DNA of 64,000 bases from Oceanobacter mangrovi. Its GTDB lineage: Bacteria; Pseudomonadota; Gammaproteobacteria; Pseudomonadales; Oceanobacteraceae. Location of the stretch: positions 124,001-188,000 of the forward strand of contig NZ_JAHXZR010000008.1 of assembly GCF_019740315.1 (NCBI RefSeq). The letters run 5' to 3'. This document shows, one piece after another, positions 56,246 through 64,000 of this stretch. The translations under genes were made by a program, and so were the position numbers. A model generated the notes under the pieces. The model did not search any database. It saw only the letters and a list, made by a program, of their open reading frames with translations, and was not told where the DNA came from. Position 1 is the stretch's first letter, and the number at the start of each line of letters is the position of its first letter.

Positions 56246-56264
56246 CCACGCGGAGCATGGGAGC
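56246..56264. repeat. REP-like element, copy 2
   Basis: CCACGCGGAGCATGGGAGC, inverted relative to copy 1 at 54511-54529 (16 of 19 positions). The two copies bracket the transpeptidase/partner pair. Confidence 0.6.
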
Positions 56265-56386
56265 CAGGTCTGATTCAACAGCCTGCCCTTGCCGCCACTC
56301 CCGCTTGCTCCGGCACTTTGAGGCAATATGCTTGTCACTGGCGATGGCTATTCTGGTTTGACTGCTTGTCAGGGAGGGATTCCGTG

Positions 56387-56974
56387 ATGTTCAGAACCCT
56401 GGTTTTGGTGCTTGCCCTGTCCGGTTGGATGGGTGAGGCTGTGGCCGCTTGTAATCCGGAGTCGCCCGGTTTGCTGAGCAGCCTTTATCTGAATGGTCTG
56501 GTGTTGCTGCGCAGTGAGGAGCTGCGTGATACCGAAATTTATAATGTCGCGTTTGGTGGTGAACACACGCGCTGGTGTTTGTCGGATAATCTGGAAGCAT
56601 CCGTGGTTGGCCAGGTGTATTACAGCCAGCGGGAGATTCGTCTTGAAACGGCCCGTATCCACACCCAGATTCTTGGCCTGGGGTTGGCGCGCCTGGAATA
56701 CAACACCTGGACCCCTGCGCAGGGATTTACGCCCTATGGCATTCTCAATCTGGAACGTACCAACACGCACCAGCGTAACAGTAACGGCACCACGGTGCTG
56801 GACCATTCCAGTGTGTTTGTCTGGGGTATCGGGATTGAACAAACCATTGGGCCCGGCAAGGTGCTGACGCTGGATCTCTCGCACCGACTCAAATTCGACA
56901 AGATCGCCAGCGACCGTATTGCCGATGAAACCCTGTTAACGCTGAAAGTGAATTTTCTGGCGTTGCTGAAATAG
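56387..56974 (+). CDS. Probable small outer-membrane beta-barrel or lipoprotein, unknown function
   Basis: 195 residues from the ATG with GGAGGG eight bases upstream. The N-terminus MFRTLVLVLALSGWMGEAVA is a signal peptide. The following AC (VAAC) could be a lipobox, or the Cys may pair with the one in RWCLSD. The rest alternates polar and apolar residues in strand-length runs (VVGQVYYSQREIRLE, ILGLGLARLEYNTW, VFVWGIGIEQTI, ETLLTLKVNFLALLK), as in eight-stranded barrels. No family recognised. Confidence 0.65.
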   Translation: MFRTLVLVLALSGWMGEAVAACNPESPGLLSSLYLNGLVLLRSEELRDTEIYNVAFGGEHTRWCLSDNLEASVVGQVYYSQREIRLETARIHTQILGLGLARLEYNTWTPAQGFTPYGILNLERTNTHQRNSNGTTVLDHSSVFVWGIGIEQTIGPGKVLTLDLSHRLKFDKIASDRIADETLLTLKVNFLALLK

Positions 56975-57016
56975 CGCCTTGCGCTTGCTTTTATGCGAGC
57001 CTGATTCGATCCAGAG

Positions 57017-57259
57017 CTACTTCTGAAAGCCGTAGAGCCGGTTCGGGTAGTAATAGGACTGGATTTCCTGGCCATCGACATGGATGCCAATCAGGGTATT
57101 GGAATAGCTTTCAATAATCGCCTTGCCTTCGCGGTCGGTGTATACCGCTGGCAGCAAGCGGGGCTGCATGTCCATATAAACGCCTTCCAGCGCGACGCCA
57201 CGGATTCCTTTGCCGTGTTGGTCCATCACGTGAAAATAAAAACTGTTCTCTGCCGACAT
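57017..57259 (-). CDS. Small protein of unknown function
   Basis: 80 residues with an AGGA nine bases before the ATG. No signal peptide. The sequence GKGIRGVALEGVYMDMQPRL, VYTDREGKAIIESYS, IGIHVDGQE has the spacing of a compact beta-sandwich like carboxypeptidase-regulatory domains. Convergent with 56387-56974. Function not known; it could be a false gene, but codon use and RBS look real. Confidence 0.5.
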   Translation of the reverse strand: MSAENSFYFHVMDQHGKGIRGVALEGVYMDMQPRLLPAVYTDREGKAIIESYSNTLIGIHVDGQEIQSYYYPNRLYGFQK

Positions 57260-57362
57260 GCCGGTATTCCTGATTGATACGAGCCAATACTCGGCAAAAA
57301 AACGGCTTATTTCAACTATTCGGGCGGTCTGTCCGGGTTGTTGGAAAACCGCCCACCGTTTA

Positions 57363-57926
57363 TCAAACGCGGTTCATTTTGGTCGCGAATTTGCTGAACG
57401 CATCCAGCTGGGCACTGAGGAAGGTACGGGTTTCTTCATCGACCAATACCCCTTCACTGATCTTGTTATGTACCTGCGGCACCATGGCCTCCGGCTTGTT
57501 CATCACCATGGCATCAAAAAACACCAGCACCTGACGCAGATGATACTGGGCGCGAGCACCACCAGCCTGGCCTGGCGTGGCAGTCTGGATCAGCACCGGC
57601 TTGCCTGCCAGTGGCTGTGGTGCCACGCGGGACAACCAGTCGAGGGCATTTTTCAGTACACCAGGAATCGAGTAGTTGTATTCGGGAGTGATGATAATCA
57701 GGCCGTCAGCAGCTTCGATAGCCTTGGCCATGGCCAGTACTTCCGCCGGGAAGCCCTGTTCCTGTACATCGCTGTTGTAATGTGGAATGTCGCCAATAGA
57801 GCCCAGTGGCTGAATGGTTACACCGTGAGGAACCAGTTCTGGCAAGGTTCTGGCGATGGCGGCGTGATGAGAGCCTTTGCGCAGGCTGCCAACCAGGGTT
57901 ACGAAGGTTTGGGAAGTATCACTCAT
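57363..57926 (-). CDS. NAD(P)H-dependent FMN reductase family protein
   Basis: 187-residue flavodoxin-like reductase. TLVGSLRKGSHHAAIART binds the FMN phosphate, DGLIIITPEYNYSIPGVLKN with ALDWLSR is the family signature, and GGARAQYHLRQVLVFFDA follows. Relatives reduce quinones, azo dyes, chromate or FMN. The ATG has AGGAG seven bases upstream. It is divergent from the IclR gene and shares its operator-bearing promoter region, so it is the likely target. Confidence 0.9.
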   Translation of the reverse strand: MSDTSQTFVTLVGSLRKGSHHAAIARTLPELVPHGVTIQPLGSIGDIPHYNSDVQEQGFPAEVLAMAKAIEAADGLIIITPEYNYSIPGVLKNALDWLSRVAPQPLAGKPVLIQTATPGQAGGARAQYHLRQVLVFFDAMVMNKPEAMVPQVHNKISEGVLVDEETRTFLSAQLDAFSKFATKMNRV

Positions 57927-58035
57927 ATCAGTACTCCTGATCGGGGATGGATGAATATCCTGAATCCACAGAGCTATGCTATTTAAGGGCTTACAGGACC
58001 TGTGGATGGTTGCCCGACACAACCAACCACAATAC

Positions 58036-58051
58036 GATACAAGAATGTATC
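58036..58051. promoter_or_regulatory. Candidate IclR operator
   Basis: GATACA-AGAA-TGTATC is a perfect palindrome, flanked by ATACGAT on both sides (58032 and 58055), 27 bases before the IclR-family start and in the divergent promoter region of the FMN reductase. Confidence 0.55.
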
Positions 58052-58077
58052 ACCATACGATTCAAAAGAGTACCAGC

Positions 58078-58818
58078 ATGGAAAATGACAAAAGCTCGTC
58101 CGGAGGAATTCAGGTCATCGCGCGGGCTGCTTCTATCCTCAGGGTGCTGGGTGATCAGGCCCAGAGCCTGGGAGCGATTGCCAGCCAAACCGGGTTACCC
58201 CGCTCCACCGTGCAGCGGATTGTGGATGCGCTGGCGCAGGAAAGTCTGGTGGAAGCAGGTAGTGGTGGCGTACGGCTGGGATGGGGGCTGCTGGAAATTG
58301 CCCAGAAAAGCCAGACCAGCATGGCTGAAATCGCCCGGCCAGTGCTGGAAACCCTGTTTGCCCGAACCCACGAGACGGTGGATATTTCAACCGCACTGGG
58401 AGCTGAGGTGTCTTTTCTGGACCGGATTATTTCCGATCAGGAGTTACGGGTGGTCTCATTTCCCGACAAGCCCCGGCCACTGTATGCCAAGGCCAATGGC
58501 AAGGCCTTGTTGGCAGCCATGAGCGACAGCGAAATCGAACGACTGTTCAGCTCCGGCATGAGCGCATTAACCCCTCATACCATTACCAGTCTGAGCGTTT
58601 TGCTGGAGCAAATCGCCGCTGTTCGCAGCACGGGGTTTTCCTACGATCTGGAAGAACATGCGGAGGGGGTATGTGCCATTGGCACCAGCTTTGTCAGCCC
58701 GGATGGCAAGGCTTATGCGTTTTCAGTGGCAATGCCGGTGAGCCGTTACGACATCATGAAGCCGATAGTCGAAAACGCCCTGAAAGAATGCCGGGAGATG
58801 ATAAAAGGCTTGCTGTAA
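58078..58818 (+). CDS. IclR family transcriptional regulator
   Basis: 246 residues. The N-terminal winged helix reads VIARAASILRVLGDQAQSLG, AIASQTGLPRSTVQRIVDAL. The C-terminal effector domain has TVDISTALGAEVSFLDRI, YAKANGKALLAAMSDSEIER and SYDLEEHAEGVCAIGTSFVS, all typical of IclR-type small-molecule sensors. I start at the ATG before ENDKSSSGG; the longer frame crosses the operator. Its likely target is the divergent FMN reductase; effector unknown. Confidence 0.9.
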   Translation: MENDKSSSGGIQVIARAASILRVLGDQAQSLGAIASQTGLPRSTVQRIVDALAQESLVEAGSGGVRLGWGLLEIAQKSQTSMAEIARPVLETLFARTHETVDISTALGAEVSFLDRIISDQELRVVSFPDKPRPLYAKANGKALLAAMSDSEIERLFSSGMSALTPHTITSLSVLLEQIAAVRSTGFSYDLEEHAEGVCAIGTSFVSPDGKAYAFSVAMPVSRYDIMKPIVENALKECREMIKGLL

Positions 58819-58944
58819 ACCATCATGACTCAGGACGGCTTTGACCACAGCGAGCATCTAACGACCGCTTCATAGTACTTTATCCCCCTGGGTGCAAAAA
58901 CACGGTGCCCGAGTCTGGCTTCCAGCAGCCATATTTATTTCAGC

Positions 58945-58972
58945 AGAACCAGGCCAATAATGACCTGGTTCT
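58945..58972 (+). terminator. Hairpin downstream of the IclR gene
   Basis: AGAACCAGG and CCTGGTTCT pair perfectly around 10 bases, followed by CAAAACTTAT. Weak T-run. The surrounding 278 bases up to 59096 show no gene. Confidence 0.4.
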
Positions 58973-59096
58973 CAAAACTTATAAGAATCTCAATATTCCG
59001 TTCAGCGCTGCCCAATTTGCCCTCTCTGAATCAATTTTCAGCCCTTCGGCAGCTGGTAGTTTTTTCTGGTCCCCAATCAAACAGGAAAACAAGTCC

Positions 59097-59435
59097 ATGC
59101 CTGTATTCAGACTTTTCTTCTTGATGCTCGTCTGCAGCAGCGTCAGCGCCGAAATATCCGACAGCGAGCTGACCCGTTACCAAACCACCATCCATTGCGT
59201 CGATAAGGTCTATTACGCCGACGGTTATAGCTCCGATGAAGCCGGTGACCGTACCATTCTGCTCAACAAGGCACTGGCAATTGCCAACCTGCCTTCCTAC
59301 AACAGCGAACTGGAACACCGCAAACTCGGCCAGCTGGACTCCAAGGCCTATCTGGCAGCCCGAGATGCCTGTGAATCCCACTGGCCGGAAATCTCCCAGG
59401 TCGCCCAGTCAATGGGCATGCACCCAGCGTATTAA
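59097..59435 (+). CDS. Small periplasmic protein of unknown function
   Basis: 112 residues. Signal peptide MPVFRLFFLMLVCSSVSAEI, then a mature part of about 93 residues with two Cys (IHCVDKVYY and RDACESHW) that could form a disulfide. The part between is helical (TILLNKALAIANLPSYNSEL). AGGA lies 11 bases before the ATG. Upstream in-frame sequence reads through the hairpin region and is unlikely to be translated. Family not recognised. Confidence 0.6.
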   Translation: MPVFRLFFLMLVCSSVSAEISDSELTRYQTTIHCVDKVYYADGYSSDEAGDRTILLNKALAIANLPSYNSELEHRKLGQLDSKAYLAARDACESHWPEISQVAQSMGMHPAY

Positions 59436-59465
59436 GCGAGATCCATAAGCGAGATCCGGATGGTG

Positions 59466-59509
59466 GCCAAATGGTGATTGATTCAGCTTGTCGACAATCG
59501 CCATTTGGC
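59466..59509. other. Long inverted repeat and direct repeat before the phosphatase gene
   Basis: GCCAAATGG then GATTG pair with CAATC and CCATTTGGC across a 14-base loop. Just before it AAGCGAGATCC occurs twice within 24 bases (59434-59457). Possibly the terminator of the preceding gene plus a small duplication. Confidence 0.5.
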
Positions 59510-59603
59510 TCAATCAGCGTTCGCATTGACCTCGATTGAGTCGATTCTGCAGGCCTCATGGTAACGTCCATAACCCTTGAGTTTGCATACACAGGACGTC
59601 TCT

Positions 59604-60167
59604 ATGCCCCCAGCTCGCACCAGCATGACCCACCCGCTGCAAATCGCCGAAGTTCGGGCAACCCCGGAACACGGCCGTATCGGGATCACCTTTTGCCCCG
59701 GCAAGCAGGATCGTTTTGCAGCCACCGGAGCCTGGGAACGGGACTTGCCGACCGACCTCAAGGTCATCAAGGACTGGGGGGCAACGCTGGTCCTGACACT
59801 GGTTGAAAGCCATGAACTGAAATCGCTCAAGGTGCCGACACTGGGTGAAGAAGTGGTTCAGCAGGGTATGACCTGGTTGCATATGCCGATTGCCGACTAC
59901 TCCACGCCCACCGCAACCTTCGAACAGCGCTGGTCCTCCGAAGGCCGTGAAGTGCGGGAATTGTTGCGCCGGGGCGAAGATATTCTGGTGCATTGCAAAG
60001 GTGGCATGGGCCGCGCGGGCATGATGGCAGCCCGTTTGTTGGTGGAACTGGGTAACGACCCGGAAGACGCCATTCACCAGGTTCGCCGGGTACGTTCAGG
60101 AGCCATTGAAACCCCGTCGCAGCTGGCGCTGGTACGCAATACCAAAGCGATTCTGGATGATCTCTAA
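59604..60167 (+). CDS. Dual-specificity/tyrosine phosphatase-like protein
   Basis: 187 residues. The P-loop reads VHCKGGMGRAG, the Cys-x5-Arg signature of protein tyrosine and dual-specificity phosphatases, and the general acid Asp is likely in HMPIADYSTP. WGATLVLTLVESHELKSL matches CDKN3-like bacterial phosphatases. No signal peptide. The start is the ATG with AGGA seven bases upstream, with a second ATG at 59625. The next gene starts 24 bases later and encodes a kinase-like protein, so substrate sharing is possible. Confidence 0.85.
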   Translation: MPPARTSMTHPLQIAEVRATPEHGRIGITFCPGKQDRFAATGAWERDLPTDLKVIKDWGATLVLTLVESHELKSLKVPTLGEEVVQQGMTWLHMPIADYSTPTATFEQRWSSEGREVRELLRRGEDILVHCKGGMGRAGMMAARLLVELGNDPEDAIHQVRRVRSGAIETPSQLALVRNTKAILDDL

Positions 60168-60191
60168 TCAATTCCGAGGCAGTGACTATTC

Positions 60192-60908
60192 ATGACAACG
60201 GATGCCACGACAGCTCCTTCAGGCGCCACCATCAGCTTGCTGGACAGCAGTCAGCTGGCGCGGGTTGGCAATCAGCTGGGTACGAATCCTGCCGGGGTTT
60301 ATGCCGACGCCCAGGGCAACCGTTATTACATCAAAACACTGGAATCGCTGGCCCACGCTCGCAACGAACGGGTCGCCGCCGCGCTGTATCAGCTGGCGGG
60401 TGCACCAACACTCGAATATATCGATACCAGTGACCCCTGCCAGGTCGCTACCCGCTGGTTGGCACTGGACAAGAAACACCTGGCCTATTTCACCGACGAC
60501 GAACGCCTGCAGGCCCAGCAGTGGCTGGCGGTGCATGCCTGGACCGCCAACTGGGATGCCGCCGGTTACGATGGTGATAATCAGGGCTGCTGCAACGGCA
60601 CCGTGTTAACACTGGACGTCGGTGGTGCACTGGCCTTTCGGGCCCAGGGCGATCCCAAGGGCAAGGCGTTTGGCACCGAGGTAAACGAACTGAACAGCCT
60701 GCGTACCGACCCGGATAATCCCAATGCCGTGCGCCTGTTCGGTGATATGAACAAGACTGAGATTCAGCAATCCATCGAACGCGTGATCCGACTGCCAGAC
60801 AACCAGATTCGGGAGGTCATTCTGGCCCATAACGGCAGCGAAAAACTGCTGCTCAAAATGCTGGCACGCAAGGCCGATATGGCCTCGCGTCTGATGGAAT
60901 ATCAGTAA
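60192..60908 (+). CDS. Kinase-like protein (HipA/PI3K-like fold), function unknown
   Basis: 238 residues, no signal peptide. Features of a protein-kinase-like fold are visible in order: a Lys in RYYIKTLESLAHARNERVAA (nucleotide-binding strand and Glu helix), HAWTANWDAAGYDGDNQG with a catalytic-like Asp and Asn, and LTLDVGGALAFRAQGDPKG with a metal-type Asp. The last block, GKAFGTEVNELNSLR and NPNAVRLFGDM, resembles a kinase-like domain found in Mu-type phage head-morphogenesis proteins and some toxins. No toxin or phage gene is near. It follows the phosphatase by 24 bases, so they probably form one unit. Confidence 0.65.
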   Translation: MTTDATTAPSGATISLLDSSQLARVGNQLGTNPAGVYADAQGNRYYIKTLESLAHARNERVAAALYQLAGAPTLEYIDTSDPCQVATRWLALDKKHLAYFTDDERLQAQQWLAVHAWTANWDAAGYDGDNQGCCNGTVLTLDVGGALAFRAQGDPKGKAFGTEVNELNSLRTDPDNPNAVRLFGDMNKTEIQQSIERVIRLPDNQIREVILAHNGSEKLLLKMLARKADMASRLMEYQ

Positions 60909-60913
60909 CGCTG

Positions 60914-61198
60914 TTAGCTGGCCAATGCCAGCTGCTGTTGTTTGCGCAGCCAGATTTCCACCGGCACAAACGCCAATGGCAACAGCGATGCCACAAACAG
61001 CATCATCACCTGCCAGATCGACCAGCCCTGCTTGTTAGCCAGACTGAATGCCACCAGCTGATAACCAATAAACAGCAAGCCGTGAGTCATCCCCAGAGCA
61101 GCGACATAGTCACGTGAAATAAACCCCAGCGTGACGCTCAGAATCAGCAGATAGGAAATGCCTTCCAGCACAGAAATCGATCGAAATACCAACAGCAT
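60914..61198 (-). CDS. DUF3817 family inner-membrane protein
   Basis: 94 residues with three predicted membrane helices. FRSISVLEGISYLLIL, MTHGLLFIGYQLVAF and VASLLPLAFVPVEIWLRKQQ match the DUF3817 family; the conserved Glu of the first helix and the His in the second are present. Function unknown; homologues are often near transporters. It converges with the kinase-like gene with only 5 bases between the stops. Confidence 0.85.
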   Translation of the reverse strand: MLLVFRSISVLEGISYLLILSVTLGFISRDYVAALGMTHGLLFIGYQLVAFSLANKQGWSIWQVMMLFVASLLPLAFVPVEIWLRKQQQLALAS

Positions 61199-61309
61199 GA
61201 GGTTACCGTTTTATAGCCACTTTAAGCGCCGCCATGCTGCAGGCACACCGTTATGCTTTACTGGTTGTATTTGGTTACGACTTTCAGATCAGCCCAACGA
61301 ACCGCTTCA

Positions 61310-62209
61310 TCAATTAACGGCGACCGCGACTCTTTGGCCAGGCCAGCGTTTAACAAACATCACCGCATTGCCCAGCAGAATCAGCAGCAGCCCGACGACT
61401 GCAGACAAACTCCACTGATAGCCTTCAAACACCGTCGAAACACTCAGCGCCACCAGTGGAAACATCACGGTGGCGTAGGCAGCCGGGCCAGTGCCGACCC
61501 GGCCGATCAACAGGAAATAGCTGCCAAAACCAATCACTGAGCCAAAGATCGCCAGATACAAGAGTGCCGAAACATAACTGGCCGTAGCTTCAAAACCGAA
61601 TTCGGTCCCCGACAGCAAAATCACCATCAACATGGTGACGGCTCCGTAAGACATCGCCCAGGCATTGGTGGAAAACACATCCAGGCCGCGGCGCTGATGA
61701 CGGGCACTGATCATATTGCCGAGCGAAAAACCGTAAGTGCCAAGCAGGCACAACCCCACGCCGAGCAGCACCTCGCCGCCAAAACCATCCTGCTGAATAT
61801 CTCGCCAGAACAAACTGATCATACCGACCAGCCCCAGCAGATTGGCCAGCATCAGTTTGCGGGTAACCTGCTGCTTCAGGAAAATCACCCCATTAATGGC
61901 GTTAAACAAGGTCGCCATCGAAAAAATCACCGACTCCAGACCACTACTGATATAAGCCACCGCCGTATAAAAACAGAGGAAGTTAAAGCAGAACACACAC
62001 ATACCCTGCAGCAGACAAAACAGGTGATCACGGCCAGCCAGTGGTTTGAGCTTGCGCGTCAACAACAGCCCAACCATCAATACCCCGGCGGCCAACACAA
62101 AGCGGTAAAACACCGACACCATGGGTGCCACGTCACCTGCCTGCAGGGCAATGGCAATCCAGGTGGTGCCCCAGATAAGAACCGTAGTGAGATACAAAAA
62201 CGCGTTCAT
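61310..62209 (-). CDS. EamA/DMT family transporter
   Basis: 299 residues with ten membrane helices in two EamA repeats: FLYLTTVLIWGTTWIAIALQ begins the first (typical WGT[TN]W motif) and GVGLCLLGTYGFSLGNMISA the second. RFVLAAGVLMVGLL follows the first helix. Substrates of this family include amino acids, purines and metabolites, mostly exported. The start is the ATG in TACTGATG. It is divergent from an AraC-family gene, a probable regulator. Confidence 0.9.
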   Translation of the reverse strand: MNAFLYLTTVLIWGTTWIAIALQAGDVAPMVSVFYRFVLAAGVLMVGLLLTRKLKPLAGRDHLFCLLQGMCVFCFNFLCFYTAVAYISSGLESVIFSMATLFNAINGVIFLKQQVTRKLMLANLLGLVGMISLFWRDIQQDGFGGEVLLGVGLCLLGTYGFSLGNMISARHQRRGLDVFSTNAWAMSYGAVTMLMVILLSGTEFGFEATASYVSALLYLAIFGSVIGFGSYFLLIGRVGTGPAAYATVMFPLVALSVSTVFEGYQWSLSAVVGLLLILLGNAVMFVKRWPGQRVAVAVN

Positions 62210-62413
62210 CAGTAGCCTGACTCCATCACAAGTTACATACAACCTGGGCTCATTATCGAGATCGCGCCCGCGGCTGGCTTGCAGCAGCTTGCGGCCATTT
62301 GCATATTCTTGCGGTTTTTTCTGTCAGCAGGCTTGGTGATACCCGCCGGGCTTTTTAAGATAGCGATTCACCTTACCCATCCATTGCCACCAAACGCCGG
62401 AGTACCTGCCACT

Positions 62414-63283
62414 GTGATTGAGGACTATCAGGTCTTTCACAACTTGCAGCGTCATAAAACGCAACTGCTGCTGGCTGCCGATCTGGCGGGCGGAACCGGT
62501 TTGGCATCGTGGCACAACAGCCATGACCGGGTGGTGGTGGAAAGCCCGGATCACCATACCCTCAGTCTGTACGTCAACGACGGCTATGAGTCCTACCTGA
62601 AAACCAAACACGGCTGGCGTAACGGTGGAGCACCGGATCGGATGTGCCTGATGCCGCAGGGGTATGCCTCAACCTGGGATATTCGTGGGCCACTGTCGTT
62701 TGTACATTTCTATTTTACCGATGCTCACTTGCGCGACGTCGCTGAGAAGGTGTGGGACAAAAGTCCGACCCAGCTCAGTGTCGACGAACGTATTTTTGCC
62801 GACGATGCCCAAATAGCCACTCTGTATAGGCAGTTTTTACTGAGCGGCCAATGGCATGACAACAGTGATCAGCTGATGCTGGGCACCGCAGCGACCCTGT
62901 TGCTGAATCAGCTGGTGCAGAAATATTGCCGTTTCCAGTGGCAGCCAGTAACGGTTCGTGGTGGCCTCGCCCCATATCAGCTGGCGCGCGCCAAAGCCTG
63001 GATCGAAGCCCATATTGATCAACCGATTTTGCTGGCTGAACTGGCAGCACTGGTAGATTTGAGCGAATACCATTTCGCCCGTATGTTCAAACAAAGTCAG
63101 GGACTGGCGCCACACCAATACGTCATGCAGCAACGACTGCAACTGGCCCAACAGCTGCTGCAACACACTCGCTTACCGCTCACCGACATTGCCGGGCGTT
63201 GTGGTTTCAGCTCATCAAGTCACTTCAGCAACCGTTTTCGCCAAACCTTTGGTATGGCTCCCTCAGCATTTCGACAATCCTGA
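62414..63283 (+). CDS. AraC family transcriptional regulator
   Basis: About 289 residues. An N-terminal cupin-like sensor (HDRVVVESPDHHTLSLYVND) is followed by two C-terminal HTH motifs: ILLAELAALVDLSEYHFARM and LTDIAGRCGFSSSSHFSNRF, then RQTFGMAPSAFRQS, typical of AraC/XylS. I favour the GTG in ATVIEDYQ with GGAG 11 bases upstream; a longer frame from 62279 adds a hydrophobic stretch unlike this family. Likely targets are the divergent EamA transporter or the amidohydrolase that ends 12 bases after it. Confidence 0.85.
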   Translation: MIEDYQVFHNLQRHKTQLLLAADLAGGTGLASWHNSHDRVVVESPDHHTLSLYVNDGYESYLKTKHGWRNGGAPDRMCLMPQGYASTWDIRGPLSFVHFYFTDAHLRDVAEKVWDKSPTQLSVDERIFADDAQIATLYRQFLLSGQWHDNSDQLMLGTAATLLLNQLVQKYCRFQWQPVTVRGGLAPYQLARAKAWIEAHIDQPILLAELAALVDLSEYHFARMFKQSQGLAPHQYVMQQRLQLAQQLLQHTRLPLTDIAGRCGFSSSSHFSNRFRQTFGMAPSAFRQS

Positions 63284-63295
63284 TTACCAACGGGA

Positions 63296-64000
63296 TCAGA
63301 ACCCCAGCAACTCAGCCGCATTTCGCCAGAAATAGTTGGCCCGCTGTTCAGGCTCAGGAAACTGTCGCTCGGCCAGTGCCAGCAAGGTGCCGTAATCCAG
63401 TCGCTGACGAGGCTTCAGGAATGGCCAGTCAGAACCCCAGATCAGCTTGTCGTCACCAAAGGCCTGTTTGATTTGTTCAACCACTGGTTGGGTATCTGCA
63501 AATGGCCAGGCTTGCTGCGAAAACTTGTCGAAGCCAGATACCTTGATCCAGGCTCGGCCGCTGTCCGCCAGTTGCAATACGTCAGCGAAGCCAGGCGCAT
63601 CCAGGCCCTGTTCCAACACCGGCCGACCGCAATGATCGATCAACAGCCGTGCACCACTGCCTGTAAATTTGTCTTTCAAGCCACCACCCAGCTGGTCACC
63701 AGCGATCTGAAACTGGGCGATCAGACCCAATTGCGCCAGCTTGTCGAGCAGGCTGTCGCAGCGGGCGAAATGCTCTGGCCCATAAAAGGCAATATTGAAG
63801 GTCACTCCAGCAATACCTTGCTCGGCCAGCTCCTGCAATTGCGCCAGCGAGGTGTCCATCGATACCACTGCCATGCCTTTGCAACGCCCGTTAGAACGGG
63901 CAACGGCATCCAGCAAGGCGCGGTTGTCGTTTTCGCCATACGCAGAGTTCGGCCCGACGATCAGGGCGTGGCTGACGCCATAGGTATCCATCACGGTATA
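63296..64000 (-). CDS. Amidohydrolase family protein (5' end outside window)
   Basis: At least 234 residues of a TIM-barrel metal-dependent hydrolase of the Amidohydro_2 group. GVTFNIAFYGPEHFARCDSL, RLLIDHCGRPVLEQGL (DHxG motif), DKLIWGSDWPFLKPRQR with the conserved GSDWP Asp, and the C-terminal NYFWRNAAELLGF are all typical. The frame stays open to the right edge, so the N-terminus with the first metal ligands lies outside. Relatives include sulfomuconolactonases and other dicarboxylate lactonases; substrate unknown. Confidence 0.88.
   Translation of the reverse strand, partial: YTVMDTYGVSHALIVGPNSAYGENDNRALLDAVARSNGRCKGMAVVSMDTSLAQLQELAEQGIAGVTFNIAFYGPEHFARCDSLLDKLAQLGLIAQFQIAGDQLGGGLKDKFTGSGARLLIDHCGRPVLEQGLDAPGFADVLQLADSGRAWIKVSGFDKFSQQAWPFADTQPVVEQIKQAFGDDKLIWGSDWPFLKPRQRLDYGTLLALAERQFPEPEQRANYFWRNAAELLGF

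Larger units (their letters stand above)
56042..56386. other. Repeat-bearing spacer at the right edge of the AT-rich locus
   Basis: 345 bases without a credible gene. It holds the second GATGTATTA-type palindrome (56102-56129) and a second REP-like element (56246-56264). The open frame that reads through it lacks an RBS, and its sequence is low in information until the downstream ATG. Confidence 0.6.

Noticed and set aside
56141-56386. Long N-terminal extension of the barrel-like protein
   Set aside because: It runs through REP-like sequence, has no RBS, and the ATG at 56387 has a perfect RBS and signal peptide.

Overview
The window is chromosomal DNA of a Gram-negative gammaproteobacterium. 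It carries lipid A and outer-membrane assembly genes (lpxD, skp, bamA, rseP), the order rpsB-tsf-pyrH-frr-uppS-cdsA-dxr-rseP-bamA-skp-lpxD, glnD next to map, and a suf Fe-S operon. The two chemoreceptors, a TonB receptor and a phytase suggest a motile, free-living, probably aquatic organism related to the Pseudomonadales/Oceanospirillales. I cannot name the species. Most of the window is compact and GC-rich with classic overlapping operon junctions.

Region by region. (1) 1-11.5 kb, minus strand: one translation and envelope-biogenesis block from rpsB to lpxD. (2) 11.6-18.5 kb: map-glnD, a pirin behind a large palindrome, a SrmB-like helicase and a periplasmic M48 protease. (3) 18.5-25.7 kb: an AraC regulator with a membrane GGDEF protein whose active site is lost but whose I-site is kept, then a TonB receptor plus a two-domain beta-propeller phytase behind a Pho-box-like site. 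(4) 25.9-29.6 kb: glutathione peroxidase, tcdA and two paralogous chalcone-isomerase-like proteins, one fused to a TonB C-terminal domain. (5) 29.7-36.8 kb: Rrf2 regulator and sufBCDSA-orf-sufT. (6) 36.9-46.4 kb: esterase, two chemoreceptors, a YffB-like protein, dapD, an OmpA-like lipoprotein, a peroxiredoxin and a thioredoxin-like/permease pair. (7) 46.7-51.6 kb: gcvT, gcvH and gcvP, separated by unusually long structured spacers. (8) 51.6-56.4 kb: an AT-rich accessory locus bounded by REP-like palindromes. It holds a NACHT-type STAND NTPase, a decayed REP-associated transposase, and an L,D-transpeptidase-like protein without a signal peptide followed by an overlapping secreted partner. (9) 56.4-64 kb: small envelope proteins, an FMN reductase/IclR pair, a phosphatase next to a kinase-like protein, a DUF3817 protein, an EamA transporter, an AraC regulator and a partial amidohydrolase.

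The best candidates for something undescribed are the NACHT protein (51775-54030, probable anti-phage defence), the transpeptidase/partner pair (54760-56041, possible effector-immunity pair), the phosphatase/kinase-like pair (59604-60908), the I-site-only GGDEF protein coupled to an AraC regulator, and the structured leader before gcvH. The lpxD start region also looks frameshifted.
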